A DNA stretch of 64,000 bases, from NCBI RefSeq assembly GCF_024498195.1, contig NZ_CP101824.1:1364001-1428000 (forward strand). The letters run 5' to 3'. How positions within the stretch are numbered: the stretch's first letter is position 1; the number at the start of each line of letters is the position of its first letter. Source of the stretch: Halovivax cerinus (GTDB taxonomy: Archaea > Halobacteriota > Halobacteria > Halobacteriales > Natrialbaceae). Position numbers and translations under genes: made by a program. The notes beneath the pieces are model-generated. The model saw only the letters and a list, made by a program, of their open reading frames with translations. It had not been told where the DNA came from and ran no database searches. Below, piece by piece: positions 54,998-63,428 of this stretch.

Positions 54998-55582
54998 ATG
55001 ACATCGGAGACCCCCTACGACGACACGTGTACGATCGACGACGGCGCGACGGTCGGATACAGCTACGATGAGGGAACGACACCCCCCGCGATCGGGGCGG
55101 AGACGACGATACGGGCGGGAACGATCGTCTACGACGACGTCGTCATGGGCGAGGGCTGCGCGACGGGACACTACGCCCTCGTTCGTGAACTGACCGAACT
55201 CGGCGACGACGTGCTCGTCGGAACGAACGCCGTGATCGATGGCCGGACGACGGTCGGCTCGCACGTGAGCATCCAGTCCGGCGTCTACGTCCCGTCGAAC
55301 ACGACGATCGGGAGCAACGTCTTCCTGGGACCGTACGCCGTGCTGACGAACGATCCGTACCCGATCCGGCAGGACGTCTCCCTCGAGGGCCCGACGCTCG
55401 AAGACGGCGTCTCCGTCGGCGCGAACGCGACGATCCTCCCCGGCGTGACCGTGGGTGAGGGGTCGTTCGTCGCCGCAGGCGCGATCGTCACCGAGGACGT
55501 GCCGCCGGAGACGCTGGCCGTCGGGACGCCGGCGACGCACCGCCCGCTCCCGGACTCGCTGCAACCCGGAAACGATATCTAA
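54998..55582 (+). CDS. Left-handed beta-helix acetyltransferase (WbpD/WlbB-like)
   Basis: The 194-residue acyltransferase is built of hexapeptide repeats of the form [IV]GxxxxI ([57 protein letters not shown]), giving a left-handed beta-helix. Relatives such as WbpD/WlbB N-acetylate the 3-amino group of UDP-2-acetamido-3-amino-2,3-dideoxyglucuronate. Gene order fits: it is followed by the aminotransferase, oxidoreductase and dehydrogenase of the same pathway. Its end overlaps the next start (TAATG). Without the context it could equally be a serine- or sugar-acetyltransferase. Confidence 0.85.
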   Translation: MTSETPYDDTCTIDDGATVGYSYDEGTTPPAIGAETTIRAGTIVYDDVVMGEGCATGHYALVRELTELGDDVLVGTNAVIDGRTTVGSHVSIQSGVYVPSNTTIGSNVFLGPYAVLTNDPYPIRQDVSLEGPTLEDGVSVGANATILPGVTVGEGSFVAAGAIVTEDVPPETLAVGTPATHRPLPDSLQPGNDI

Positions 55583-56667
55583 TGATCTCTATCGCCGCAC
55601 CAACGATCAGCGCCGACGCACAGGAACGCGTTCGCGACGTCCTCGAGAGCGGGATGATCGCGGACGGAGAGACGGTCAGAACGTTCGAAGCCGAGTTCGC
55701 CTCGCTCTGCGAGACGTCACACGGGGTCGCGACCTCCAACGGGACGACCGCGATCGAGGCCACGCTGCGGGGCTTCGGCATCGGCGAGGGCGATACGGTG
55801 TTGACGACCCCCTTCTCGTTCGTCGCCACGGCGAACGCGATCCGCCTGGCCGGCGCCGAGCCAGTCTTCGCCGACATCGACCCCGAGACGTACACGCTCG
55901 ATCCGGACGCCGCCAGGGAGGTGGCCAACGAGACGGACGTCGACGCGATCTTGACCGTCCACCTCTACGGCCTGCCGAGCGAGATGGACGACCTGGTCGA
56001 CCTCGCCGAGGACCTCGACGTCCCGTTGATCGAGGACGCGGCGCAGGCCCACGGTGCGGCCTCCGACGGCCGGCGCGTCGGCTCGATCGGCGACGCCGCC
56101 TGCTTCTCCTTCTACCCGACGAAGAATATGACCACCGGCGAGGGCGGCATGGTGACGACCGATCGTGAGGACGTTTCCGAGCGTATTCGGTCGTTCATCA
56201 ACCACGGTCGCCAGGCGGGTGGCGGCGGATACGAACACGCCGCACTCGGGACCAACTATCGGATGACCAACGTCGCGGCGGCTATCGGCCTGTCGCAGCT
56301 AGAACGACTCCCCGACTTCACCGAACGGCGCCGGACGAACGCCGATCGGCTGACCGCGGGCCTTCGCGACGTACCGGGCGTGACGCCGCCCGTCGAACCC
56401 GACGGAATGCGTCACGTCTACCACCAGTACACGGTGCGGACGGCCGACCGGGACGCGCTGGCGTCACACCTGGAGGCGGAGGGCGTCGGATCGGGGATCT
56501 ACTACCCGACGGCGATCCACGAGCAGCCGGCGTACGACCACGTGACCCACTCGGCGCCCGTCGCGGAGCGAGCGGCCGCGGAGGTCCTCTCCCTGCCCGT
56601 CCACCCCGGCGTGGACGACGCGGACGTGGACCACATCCTGGAGGTGATCGAAGACTATGCAGCATGA
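55582..56667 (+). CDS. DegT/DnrJ/EryC1 sugar aminotransferase (WbpE-like)
   Basis: The 361-residue PLP enzyme of the DegT family has its PLP lysine at 181 (FYPTKNMTTGEGG), Asp152 in LIEDAAQAHGA and the ATSNGTTAIEA cofactor loop near 50. Family members aminate keto-sugars on nucleotides. In the WbpE branch the 3-keto group of UDP-2-acetamido-3-keto-glucuronate is aminated. It overlaps its upstream acetyltransferase by one base and the next gene by 11 bases. The pathway assignment rests on the gene neighbourhood. Confidence 0.9.
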   Translation: MISIAAPTISADAQERVRDVLESGMIADGETVRTFEAEFASLCETSHGVATSNGTTAIEATLRGFGIGEGDTVLTTPFSFVATANAIRLAGAEPVFADIDPETYTLDPDAAREVANETDVDAILTVHLYGLPSEMDDLVDLAEDLDVPLIEDAAQAHGAASDGRRVGSIGDAACFSFYPTKNMTTGEGGMVTTDREDVSERIRSFINHGRQAGGGGYEHAALGTNYRMTNVAAAIGLSQLERLPDFTERRRTNADRLTAGLRDVPGVTPPVEPDGMRHVYHQYTVRTADRDALASHLEAEGVGSGIYYPTAIHEQPAYDHVTHSAPVAERAAAEVLSLPVHPGVDDADVDHILEVIEDYAA

Positions 56668-57670
56668 CGCGAACGGACAGCTCGACGTCGGCGTTATCGG
56701 CGTCGGCTCGATGGGACAGCACCACGCGCGAGTATACGACGAGCTGCCGGGGACGACCCTCGTCGGCGTCACGGACGCCGACATGGACCGCGCCCGGGAG
56801 ATAGCCGACGAATACGGCACGCAGGCGTTCTCGCAGGAGGAATTACTGTCGCGCGTCGACGCCGTCTCGATCGTCGTCCCGACCAGGTACCACTTCGACG
56901 TCCTGGAGGAGGCGATCGAGGCCGGCGCCGCGCCGTTCGTCGAAAAACCCGTCCTCGGGACGCTCGACCAGTCCGAGGCGCTGACTCGGCTGGTCGACCG
57001 GACCGACCTCCCGGTACAGGTCGGCCACATCGAGCGATTCAACCCCGCCGTGACGACGCTGGCGCAGGTCATCGACGACCTCGACGTCGTGAGCATCCGG
57101 GCCCAGCGGCTCGGCCCGCCCCCGGAGCGCCGGATCGACGACAGCGCCGTCATGGACCTGATGATCCACGACATCGACGTCGTCTGCTCGCTGCTCGGCG
57201 AGTCGCCGCGCGAGGTCCACGGCGCCGGCGTCGACGGTAACCGCCACGCCTCCGCGCTCCTCTCGTTCGACGGCGGGACGATGGCGACCCTGATCGCGAG
57301 CCGCAAGACCCAGCGGAAGGTCCGAACGCTCGAGATCACCGCCGAGGACTGCTTCGTCGTGCTCGACTACATCGACCAGTCGATCGAGATCCACCGCAAC
57401 TCCGCGCCGGAGTACGTGAAGGACGAGGGCGGCGTGCGCTTCACCCACGAGAGCATCGTCGAGCGGCCGACGGTGACGAACGCCGAGCCGCTGCGCGAGG
57501 AGCTCGCGTCGTTCTGCCAGGTGGTCCGCGACGGCGGCGAGCCCGAGGTCACCGTCGAGGACGGCCTGCAGGCGCTCGCGGTGGCCCAGTGGATCGAGGA
57601 GTCCGCACGCGGGGGCAGCGAGTCCTCCGACTATCGGCCCCAGCCGGAGGTGCTCACCTCGGATGACTGA
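56657..57670 (+). CDS. Gfo/Idh/MocA oxidoreductase (WbpB-like)
   Basis: The 337-residue NAD(P)-dependent oxidoreductase has the N-terminal Rossmann motif VGVIGVGSMGQHHARVYDEL and the EKPVLGT motif with its conserved lysine. A C-terminal alpha/beta domain includes QVGHIERFNPAV and MDLMIHDIDVV, whose histidine is probably catalytic. WbpB-type members oxidise C3 of UDP-GlcNAcA. It overlaps the aminotransferase gene by 11 bases and the dehydrogenase gene by 8 bases. Confidence 0.88.
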   Translation: MQHDANGQLDVGVIGVGSMGQHHARVYDELPGTTLVGVTDADMDRAREIADEYGTQAFSQEELLSRVDAVSIVVPTRYHFDVLEEAIEAGAAPFVEKPVLGTLDQSEALTRLVDRTDLPVQVGHIERFNPAVTTLAQVIDDLDVVSIRAQRLGPPPERRIDDSAVMDLMIHDIDVVCSLLGESPREVHGAGVDGNRHASALLSFDGGTMATLIASRKTQRKVRTLEITAEDCFVVLDYIDQSIEIHRNSAPEYVKDEGGVRFTHESIVERPTVTNAEPLREELASFCQVVRDGGEPEVTVEDGLQALAVAQWIEESARGGSESSDYRPQPEVLTSDD

Positions 57671-59171
57671 ACGAGACGCCGGACGCGGTAGGGACGCCCG
57701 CGACGGCCGTTCGGATCGCGAAACGCGCGCCGACGGCAGCGACGCGCTCGCGGACAGGGGCGACGCGCTCGCGGACGGCGGCCGGGCCGTCTCGAAACCG
57801 GTGACGTCGCTGTACGGCTCGGACGCGGACGCGGCCGTCCAGCGGGCGTCGTTTCTTGACGGCGAAGTGCCCGTCGCGGTCTACGGCCTCGGGAAGATGG
57901 GCCTACCGCTGGCCGGCGTCTACGCCGAGACCTGCGGGAACGTCCTCGGGGCGGACGTCGATCCCGACGTCGTCGAGACGATTTCGGCGGGCGACTGTCA
58001 CGTCAAGCGCGAGCCCGGCCTCGCGGGGCTGGTCTCGGAGCTGGTCGGCGACGGGGCGCTGTCGGCGACAACGGAGCCCCGGGAGGCGGCCGCGGCGGCG
58101 TCGATCCACGTCGTGATCGTGCCGACGCCCATCACTGAGTCGCACGAACCCGATCTCTCCATACTGGACGCCGTGGTGGACGACATCGGTCGCGGGCTGT
58201 CCGCGGGCGATCAGGTGATAATCGAGTGTACGGTCCCGCCGCGAACGACCGAAGATCGCGTGTTGCCCGCACTGGAGGACGCGTCCGGGCTGGACCGCGG
58301 CGAGTTCGGCCTCGCGTTCTGTCCCGAGCGGACGTCGTCCGGGCGGGCGCTGGAGGACATCCGCGGAGCGTACCCGAAGGTCGTTGGCGGCGTCGACGCG
58401 GAGAGCACCCGCGTGGCGCGGCTGGTGTACGAGGAGATCAACGCGAAGGGCGTACTGTCGACGTCGGACGCGACCACCGCCGAGTGCGTGAAGGTCTTCG
58501 AGGGGCTGTACCGCGACGTCAACATCGCCCTGGCGAACGAACTCGGCCGGTACGCCGACGAGCTGGGCGTCGACGTCCGCGAGGCGATCGACGTCGCGAA
58601 CACCCAGCCGTTCTGCGACATCCACGACCCCGGCCCCGGCGTCGGCGGGCACTGCATCCCGTACTACCCGTACTTCCTGATCGAGCCGTTCGAGACGGAC
58701 TCGACGCTGCTGGAGACGGCCCGCGAGGTCAACGACTCGATGCCCGACTTTACGGTCGGGAAACTTCGCGAGGAGCTGGCCGCCAGGGGCGTGGCCCTGT
58801 CCGAGGCTTCGGTTGCGGTACTGGGGCTGACCTACCGTCCCGGCGTCGAGGAGATCCGCGCCTCGCCGTCGATCCCGATTTCGGCGCACCTGTCCGAGGC
58901 GGGGGCTGACGTCTACGGCGTCGATCCCCTGCTGGAAGACCACGAGGCGTTCGATCTGGAGCCCGTCGACCTGGACGAGCTGTCGTCGATCGGCGTGGAC
59001 GCCGCCGTCGTGGTGACGCCGCACGAGGAGTTCGACGCGATCGAGTGGGACTCGCTCGGCCGAAACGGTGACGGACCTCTGGTCGTGATAGACGGGCGAG
59101 ACACCCTCGAACCGAGCGCGATGCCGGCCGGGACCGCGGTGTACACGATCGGCACGGGGTCGGCCGAATGA
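57663..59171 (+). CDS. UDP-sugar 6-dehydrogenase (WbpA-like)
   Basis: The 502-residue UDP-glucose/GDP-mannose dehydrogenase family member has the NAD motif VYGLGKMGLPLAGVYAE (73-89). Catalytic features are Lys277 and Asn287 in ECVKVFEGLYRDVNIAL and nucleophile Cys331 in GPGVGGHCIPYYPY. WbpA/UDP-GlcNAc dehydrogenase oxidises the 6-hydroxyl to a uronic acid. The first ~45 residues are acidic and repetitive (DALADRGDALADGGR) and not part of the fold; a GTG at 57801 is a possible shorter start. It is the last of the four sugar-acid genes and is followed by the glycosyltransferase. Confidence 0.88.
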   Translation: MTERDAGRGRDARDGRSDRETRADGSDALADRGDALADGGRAVSKPVTSLYGSDADAAVQRASFLDGEVPVAVYGLGKMGLPLAGVYAETCGNVLGADVDPDVVETISAGDCHVKREPGLAGLVSELVGDGALSATTEPREAAAAASIHVVIVPTPITESHEPDLSILDAVVDDIGRGLSAGDQVIIECTVPPRTTEDRVLPALEDASGLDRGEFGLAFCPERTSSGRALEDIRGAYPKVVGGVDAESTRVARLVYEEINAKGVLSTSDATTAECVKVFEGLYRDVNIALANELGRYADELGVDVREAIDVANTQPFCDIHDPGPGVGGHCIPYYPYFLIEPFETDSTLLETAREVNDSMPDFTVGKLREELAARGVALSEASVAVLGLTYRPGVEEIRASPSIPISAHLSEAGADVYGVDPLLEDHEAFDLEPVDLDELSSIGVDAAVVVTPHEEFDAIEWDSLGRNGDGPLVVIDGRDTLEPSAMPAGTAVYTIGTGSAE

Positions 59172-59185
59172 GGGAAGACTGAGAC

Positions 59186-60349
59186 ATGTACAGGGATCAC
59201 ACGATCGGCGTCGTCGTCCCCGCCTACAACGAGGAGGGGTTCGTCGGCGAGGTGATCGAGACGCTGCCGGCGTACGTCGACCGGGCGTACGTCGTCGACG
59301 ACTGCTCGACCGACGGCACCTGGGACGAGATCCGGGAGACCGCCGAGCGAGTGAACGACGAGTCCGTGACGCTGCACTACCACGAGGCCGAGGCGATGGC
59401 CGACGGTGGGAGTCGGTCGGACGAGGGAAGTCGGACGGCCGACACGGACGCCCGGACCGACGGCGACGTCGAGACGGACGGCGGGATGACGATGACTCCC
59501 GGAGCGGCCGACGTGCAGCTTGCCCCTGACTCGCTGGAGGAGGTGTCGGTGTTCGACGACCGAATCGTCCCCATCCAGCACGAGGAAAATCGCGGGGTCG
59601 GCGGCGCGATCAAGACCGGCTACCTTCGCGCGCTCTCGGACGAGATCGACGTGACGGCCGTCATGGGCGGCGACGGCCAGATGGACCCCGACATTCTCTA
59701 CAAGTTCCTCGACCCGATCGTCGAGGACCGCGCCGACTACGCGAAGGGCAACCGACTTTTGTACAAGGACTTCCGCGAGGGGATGTCGACGTGGCGCTTC
59801 TTCGGCAACTCCATCCTGACGTTCCTGACGAAGATCTCGTCGGGCTACTGGAAGACGATGGACCCGCAGAACGGCTACACGGCCATCTCTCGCTACGCCC
59901 TGGAGAACGTCGGTATCGAGGACATGTACGAGTACTACGGCTACTGCAACGACTTGCTGGTGAAGCTGAACGCCAAGGGGATGCGGGTCGCGGACGTGGC
60001 CATGCCGGCGGTGTACGGCGACGAGGAGTCGAGCATCGAGTACTCCACGTACATCCGGAAGGTCTCGGGAATGCTGCTCGGGAACTTCCTCTGGCGGCTG
60101 AAAGTGAAGTACATGGTGCTGGATTTCCACCCCCTGGCGCTGTTTTACTTGCTCGGCGGGCTGACGGCAACCCTCGGTGCGCTCGGCGGGATGTGGTCGG
60201 TGTACCAGAAGGTCGTGATGAACAACCCGCTATTCATTCGGGCGACGTCGAGTCTCATGCTGTTCACCATGGGCAGCATGTTCATCATGTTCGCCATGCT
60301 GTTCGACATGCAGGTCAACGAGCCGAAAGAGGTGCAGGTGCGTGACTAG
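59186..60349 (+). CDS. Glycosyltransferase family 2 membrane protein
   Basis: The 387-residue GT-A glycosyltransferase has IGVVVPAYNEEGFVGEVI (residues 7-24), the nucleotide-sugar Asp pair VDDCSTDGTWDEI, and GGDGQMDPDILYKFLDP near 160. Two C-terminal helices (about 312-330 and 350-372) anchor it. Dolichol-phosphate mannosyltransferase-like proteins of this type charge lipid carriers in archaeal N-glycosylation. An acidic, repetitive insertion of about 50 residues (about 68-118) separates the first two motifs and is absent from normal family members. It overlaps the next gene by 8 bases. Confidence 0.87.
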   Translation: MYRDHTIGVVVPAYNEEGFVGEVIETLPAYVDRAYVVDDCSTDGTWDEIRETAERVNDESVTLHYHEAEAMADGGSRSDEGSRTADTDARTDGDVETDGGMTMTPGAADVQLAPDSLEEVSVFDDRIVPIQHEENRGVGGAIKTGYLRALSDEIDVTAVMGGDGQMDPDILYKFLDPIVEDRADYAKGNRLLYKDFREGMSTWRFFGNSILTFLTKISSGYWKTMDPQNGYTAISRYALENVGIEDMYEYYGYCNDLLVKLNAKGMRVADVAMPAVYGDEESSIEYSTYIRKVSGMLLGNFLWRLKVKYMVLDFHPLALFYLLGGLTATLGALGGMWSVYQKVVMNNPLFIRATSSLMLFTMGSMFIMFAMLFDMQVNEPKEVQVRD

Positions 60350-61115
60350 AGACTTTACGTACGAGATCTACGAGGAGCTACTGCAGGCGGGACTGGACGC
60401 AGGCTACGAGCACATCACCGTGCGGGAGTACCTGGACTCGGACGCGCTACCCGAGCGGTTCATCATCCACCGCCACGACGTCGATCGAAAGCCGGAGAAC
60501 TCGCTGGCGATGGCTCGGCTCGAAGCCGAGTACGATATCCCGAGTACGTACTACTTCAGAACGATCGACAAGACGTTTCAGCCGGAGCTGATTCGAGAGA
60601 TCGAGGATCTCGGGCACGAAATCGGCTACCACTACGAGGATATGGATCGGGTTGACGGAAACGTTGCAGAGGCGCACGCGTCGTTCGCGACGCACCTTGA
60701 ACGACTTCGAGAACACGCAACGATCGATACGGTGTGTATGCACGGGAACCCGTTGACGGCGCACGACAACCGTGACATGTGGACCGGCGATCGTGGGTTC
60801 GACGAGTACGGGCTACTCGGTGAAGCATACCTCTCGATGGACTTCGTCGACGTGACGTACTTTTCCGACACTGGTCGGACGTGGGAGGATGGAGATTTGA
60901 AGGTGAAAGATCATCCGGTCGGGGAGAGCAGTAAAACAGTAAGTGCCGATGGGACTGCGGAATTGATCGAACTGGTTGCTGAAGCACGCGTCCCCGGTCT
61001 TTGTTTGCTGTCTCACCCAAATCGCTGGGCGGAAACTACGCCCGAATACGTAACGGAGTACTCGAAGGACGCTGTAACGAACGTTGGTAAGCGGATGCTC
61101 AACCTCGTACGATGA
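60342..61115 (+). CDS. Polysaccharide-deacetylase-like protein
   Basis: The 257-residue protein has the metal-binding start IHRHDVDRKPENSLAMARLE, the helix EYDIPSTYYFR and the IGYHYED and MHGNPLTAHDN motifs of the polysaccharide deacetylase (NodB-like) superfamily. Such enzymes remove acetyl groups from sugars. It starts with a GTG overlapping the GT2 gene. Context places it in glycan modification. From here the base composition begins to fall, and the downstream genes are clearly more AT-rich. Confidence 0.75.
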   Translation: MTRDFTYEIYEELLQAGLDAGYEHITVREYLDSDALPERFIIHRHDVDRKPENSLAMARLEAEYDIPSTYYFRTIDKTFQPELIREIEDLGHEIGYHYEDMDRVDGNVAEAHASFATHLERLREHATIDTVCMHGNPLTAHDNRDMWTGDRGFDEYGLLGEAYLSMDFVDVTYFSDTGRTWEDGDLKVKDHPVGESSKTVSADGTAELIELVAEARVPGLCLLSHPNRWAETTPEYVTEYSKDAVTNVGKRMLNLVR

Positions 61116-62170
61116 ATATACTATTTGACGTAAACCACCCTGCACACGTCCATTTTTTCAAACACCCTATCTGGGAACTTGAAGAGTTGGGCCACAATTG
61201 CTTGGTGACGTCGAGGGAGAAGGATGTGACGGTCGAATTGTTAGATGAATACGATCTCGACCACCAGCCGCTTACGAGCCAAGGATCTGGGCTAGTATCT
61301 CTAGCGACGGAGTGGGCAATTAGGGGCGCAAAAATGGTCAATGTTGCGAGGAAGTTTTCCCCGGACGTCATCGTGAGCCGTCCTAATCCCGTTGCGGTTC
61401 ATACGGCATCTCTGTTTAGATGCCCAGTTATCCTATTTAGCGATAGCGACGTCTCTTCTGCTGGATCAGTCGTACAACAGGCAGTTCAGAAGACCTCGTA
61501 CCCGTTCGCCGATCTCATTTGTACTCCCAAATCTCTGAATTGGGATTTTGGTGAATCGCATTGTCGTCTCAACGGGTACTTTGAGCTCTCGTATCTCCAT
61601 CCCGATCGTTTTGAACCGAAGCCAGAACTGCTATCTGCTCATGGGATCGATCCCGAGTCACGTTTCTTTGTTCTCCGATTCATTTCATGGGAGGCGTATC
61701 ACGATGAGGACCAATCTGGACTATCGCGTTCGACGAAACAGCGTATGGTGGAGTACCTGAGTGATCTGGGGGATGTATACATCACAAGTGAAAGTGAATT
61801 GCCGGGTGAATTCGAACAATATAGACTTCCGTTGCCGCCGAGCGTAATCCACCACGCCCTATACTATGCAGATCTGTATGTCGGGGATTCCCAAACAATG
61901 GCTACCGAGGCAGCTATTCTCGGGACACCTACCGTTCGATCGAACTCGTTTGCCGGGGACGATGACATGTCCAACTTTATTGAACTTGAAGAAACGTATA
62001 AGCTCATGTATTCTACCCCAAACGAGAACGACGCACTAGATAGAATCATGGAATTAGCCGCGGACGAAGATGCGCCACGAGAGTGGTCCGAACGGCGTGC
62101 CAACTTAATCGAGGAAACTTCCGATATAACCGAAGATATCGTGTCAGCGATTCTAGAACGGGTCCGTTAG
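61112..62170 (+). CDS. DUF354 protein (UDP-GlcNAc 2-epimerase/GT-B-like)
   Basis: The 352-residue protein has the DUF354 start MNILFDVNHPAHVHFFKHPI and the SRPNPVAVHTASLF and DLYVGDSQTMATEAAILGTP segments. DUF354 is a two-Rossmann fold group related to UDP-GlcNAc 2-epimerase and GT-B glycosyltransferases; members are found in archaeal surface-glycan loci. It overlaps the deacetylase-like gene by 4 bases (ATGA) and converges with the CapA gene with a 4-base overlap of the stop codons. Codon usage is much less GC-rich than in genes upstream. Confidence 0.82.
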   Translation: MNILFDVNHPAHVHFFKHPIWELEELGHNCLVTSREKDVTVELLDEYDLDHQPLTSQGSGLVSLATEWAIRGAKMVNVARKFSPDVIVSRPNPVAVHTASLFRCPVILFSDSDVSSAGSVVQQAVQKTSYPFADLICTPKSLNWDFGESHCRLNGYFELSYLHPDRFEPKPELLSAHGIDPESRFFVLRFISWEAYHDEDQSGLSRSTKQRMVEYLSDLGDVYITSESELPGEFEQYRLPLPPSVIHHALYYADLYVGDSQTMATEAAILGTPTVRSNSFAGDDDMSNFIELEETYKLMYSTPNENDALDRIMELAADEDAPREWSERRANLIEETSDITEDIVSAILERVR

Positions 62171-63348
62171 TCAGAAAAGAACTCGTATAAGCGCTTGTTT
62201 GCGTCGATATCTGAATCGATCTTCGCTCGGATAGCTGTACGCAGAAATTTCACCATCCACCGAACACCGTTTTGCTTGAGTAAAAATAGGAGTATCCCCA
62301 GAACGTTCCACAGATTGTATACCAAGAGATTAGCTCCTAACGCGAACCGCCTCAGTAGTGGATGTCTCTCTATAACCCAACTAGAAACGGATAACCAGTC
62401 ATGGACTAGGTGATTTTTTACACCTGTTACTTCCTGGACGTCCCCGCGACCGGTCGTTTGATATACTGGGGTATGATCGAATGCTTGCTGTTGAGCATCG
62501 TAGGAGACGAGCAAAGATGTTCGTGCAGCAGCCGACCAGCGTTTTCTCGTAATTTTAGTAACGGGATGATATCGTTTCGTCTTATAACATACCTCATCTT
62601 CGGCTGTTTGGTACGCTACGGAAACTGGTGGTTGCATATCGAAGTCGGGAAAGAGGAAATTCCCTAGGGAAAAATACGCCCGATTGGCCCCCTGAGCTGT
62701 ATATCCCTGTATTCTATGTGGGTGACCACCGATTATTCCTGCCACTTGGGGGAGATCTAGGAGATTATGTGCTAACTGAATGCAATCGTTCGGGGGGATC
62801 CACGTATTTTCGATTCCCCAATGAACAAACAAGATAGCTTGAGTGTCTGAATCGAGTTTTCGGAGGTCGTCTTTTACCTTTTGCTCAGAGAGGGGATTCA
62901 CTCCTGGCGTCTCATCGGTAGCTACCTGTATCTTGTTGAGGGAAGGTGAATCATAGGCGCAATATCCGAGTAAAACGAGGCCATCAGCTACGCGATACGG
63001 TTCGGAAGCTTCTCGAATCGAACATCCTGCACCAAAACAATCGATGCCAGCAGCTTGAAGACGGGTGATTGTTTCACCGATTGCGTCGGAACCGAGATCT
63101 TGGACGTGGTTATTTGCCAAGCACACCGCATCTACACGTAGCTCTTTGAGGTACTCTATCGCGTCAGGGGGTGCGTGGAGAGTTGATTTTTGCTCGATCG
63201 GCTCGCCGATACCGATCGGGTGTTCGAGGTTAGCAATTCTAAGATCTGCATCGTGATATGTTGATGAATTCACCAGATCCGAAGGTTCGTCGTATAGAAG
63301 GGTCCCGCCTGCGAATAAATCGCCAACGAAGCAAATATGTCTATTCAT
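62167..63348 (-). CDS. CapA/PgsA-like capsule-type phosphoesterase
   Basis: The 393-residue protein has the CapA metallophosphatase motifs CFVGDLFAGG, ANLEHPIG, CLANNHVQDLGSDAI, LFVHWGIENTW, IIGGHPHRIQGY and FSLGNFLFPD. CapA proteins take part in capsular polymer synthesis or export in bacteria. In archaea the substrate is unknown. The C-terminal ~70 residues contain a hydrophobic helix (LLVYNLWNVLGILLFLL) not typical of all relatives. The start is the ATG at 63348; a TTG two codons upstream is possible. It is AT-rich, unlike genes before 61 kb. Confidence 0.85.
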   Translation of the reverse strand: MNRHICFVGDLFAGGTLLYDEPSDLVNSSTYHDADLRIANLEHPIGIGEPIEQKSTLHAPPDAIEYLKELRVDAVCLANNHVQDLGSDAIGETITRLQAAGIDCFGAGCSIREASEPYRVADGLVLLGYCAYDSPSLNKIQVATDETPGVNPLSEQKVKDDLRKLDSDTQAILFVHWGIENTWIPPNDCIQLAHNLLDLPQVAGIIGGHPHRIQGYTAQGANRAYFSLGNFLFPDFDMQPPVSVAYQTAEDEVCYKTKRYHPVTKITRKRWSAAARTSLLVSYDAQQQAFDHTPVYQTTGRGDVQEVTGVKNHLVHDWLSVSSWVIERHPLLRRFALGANLLVYNLWNVLGILLFLLKQNGVRWMVKFLRTAIRAKIDSDIDANKRLYEFFSD

Positions 63349-63428
63349 CTGCAACCAGGTTACTAGATGACTATTCGGATCGGTCCCATTAGTGTATTGA
63401 TTGCCCTACTTTCTCCGATCGGGGCACA

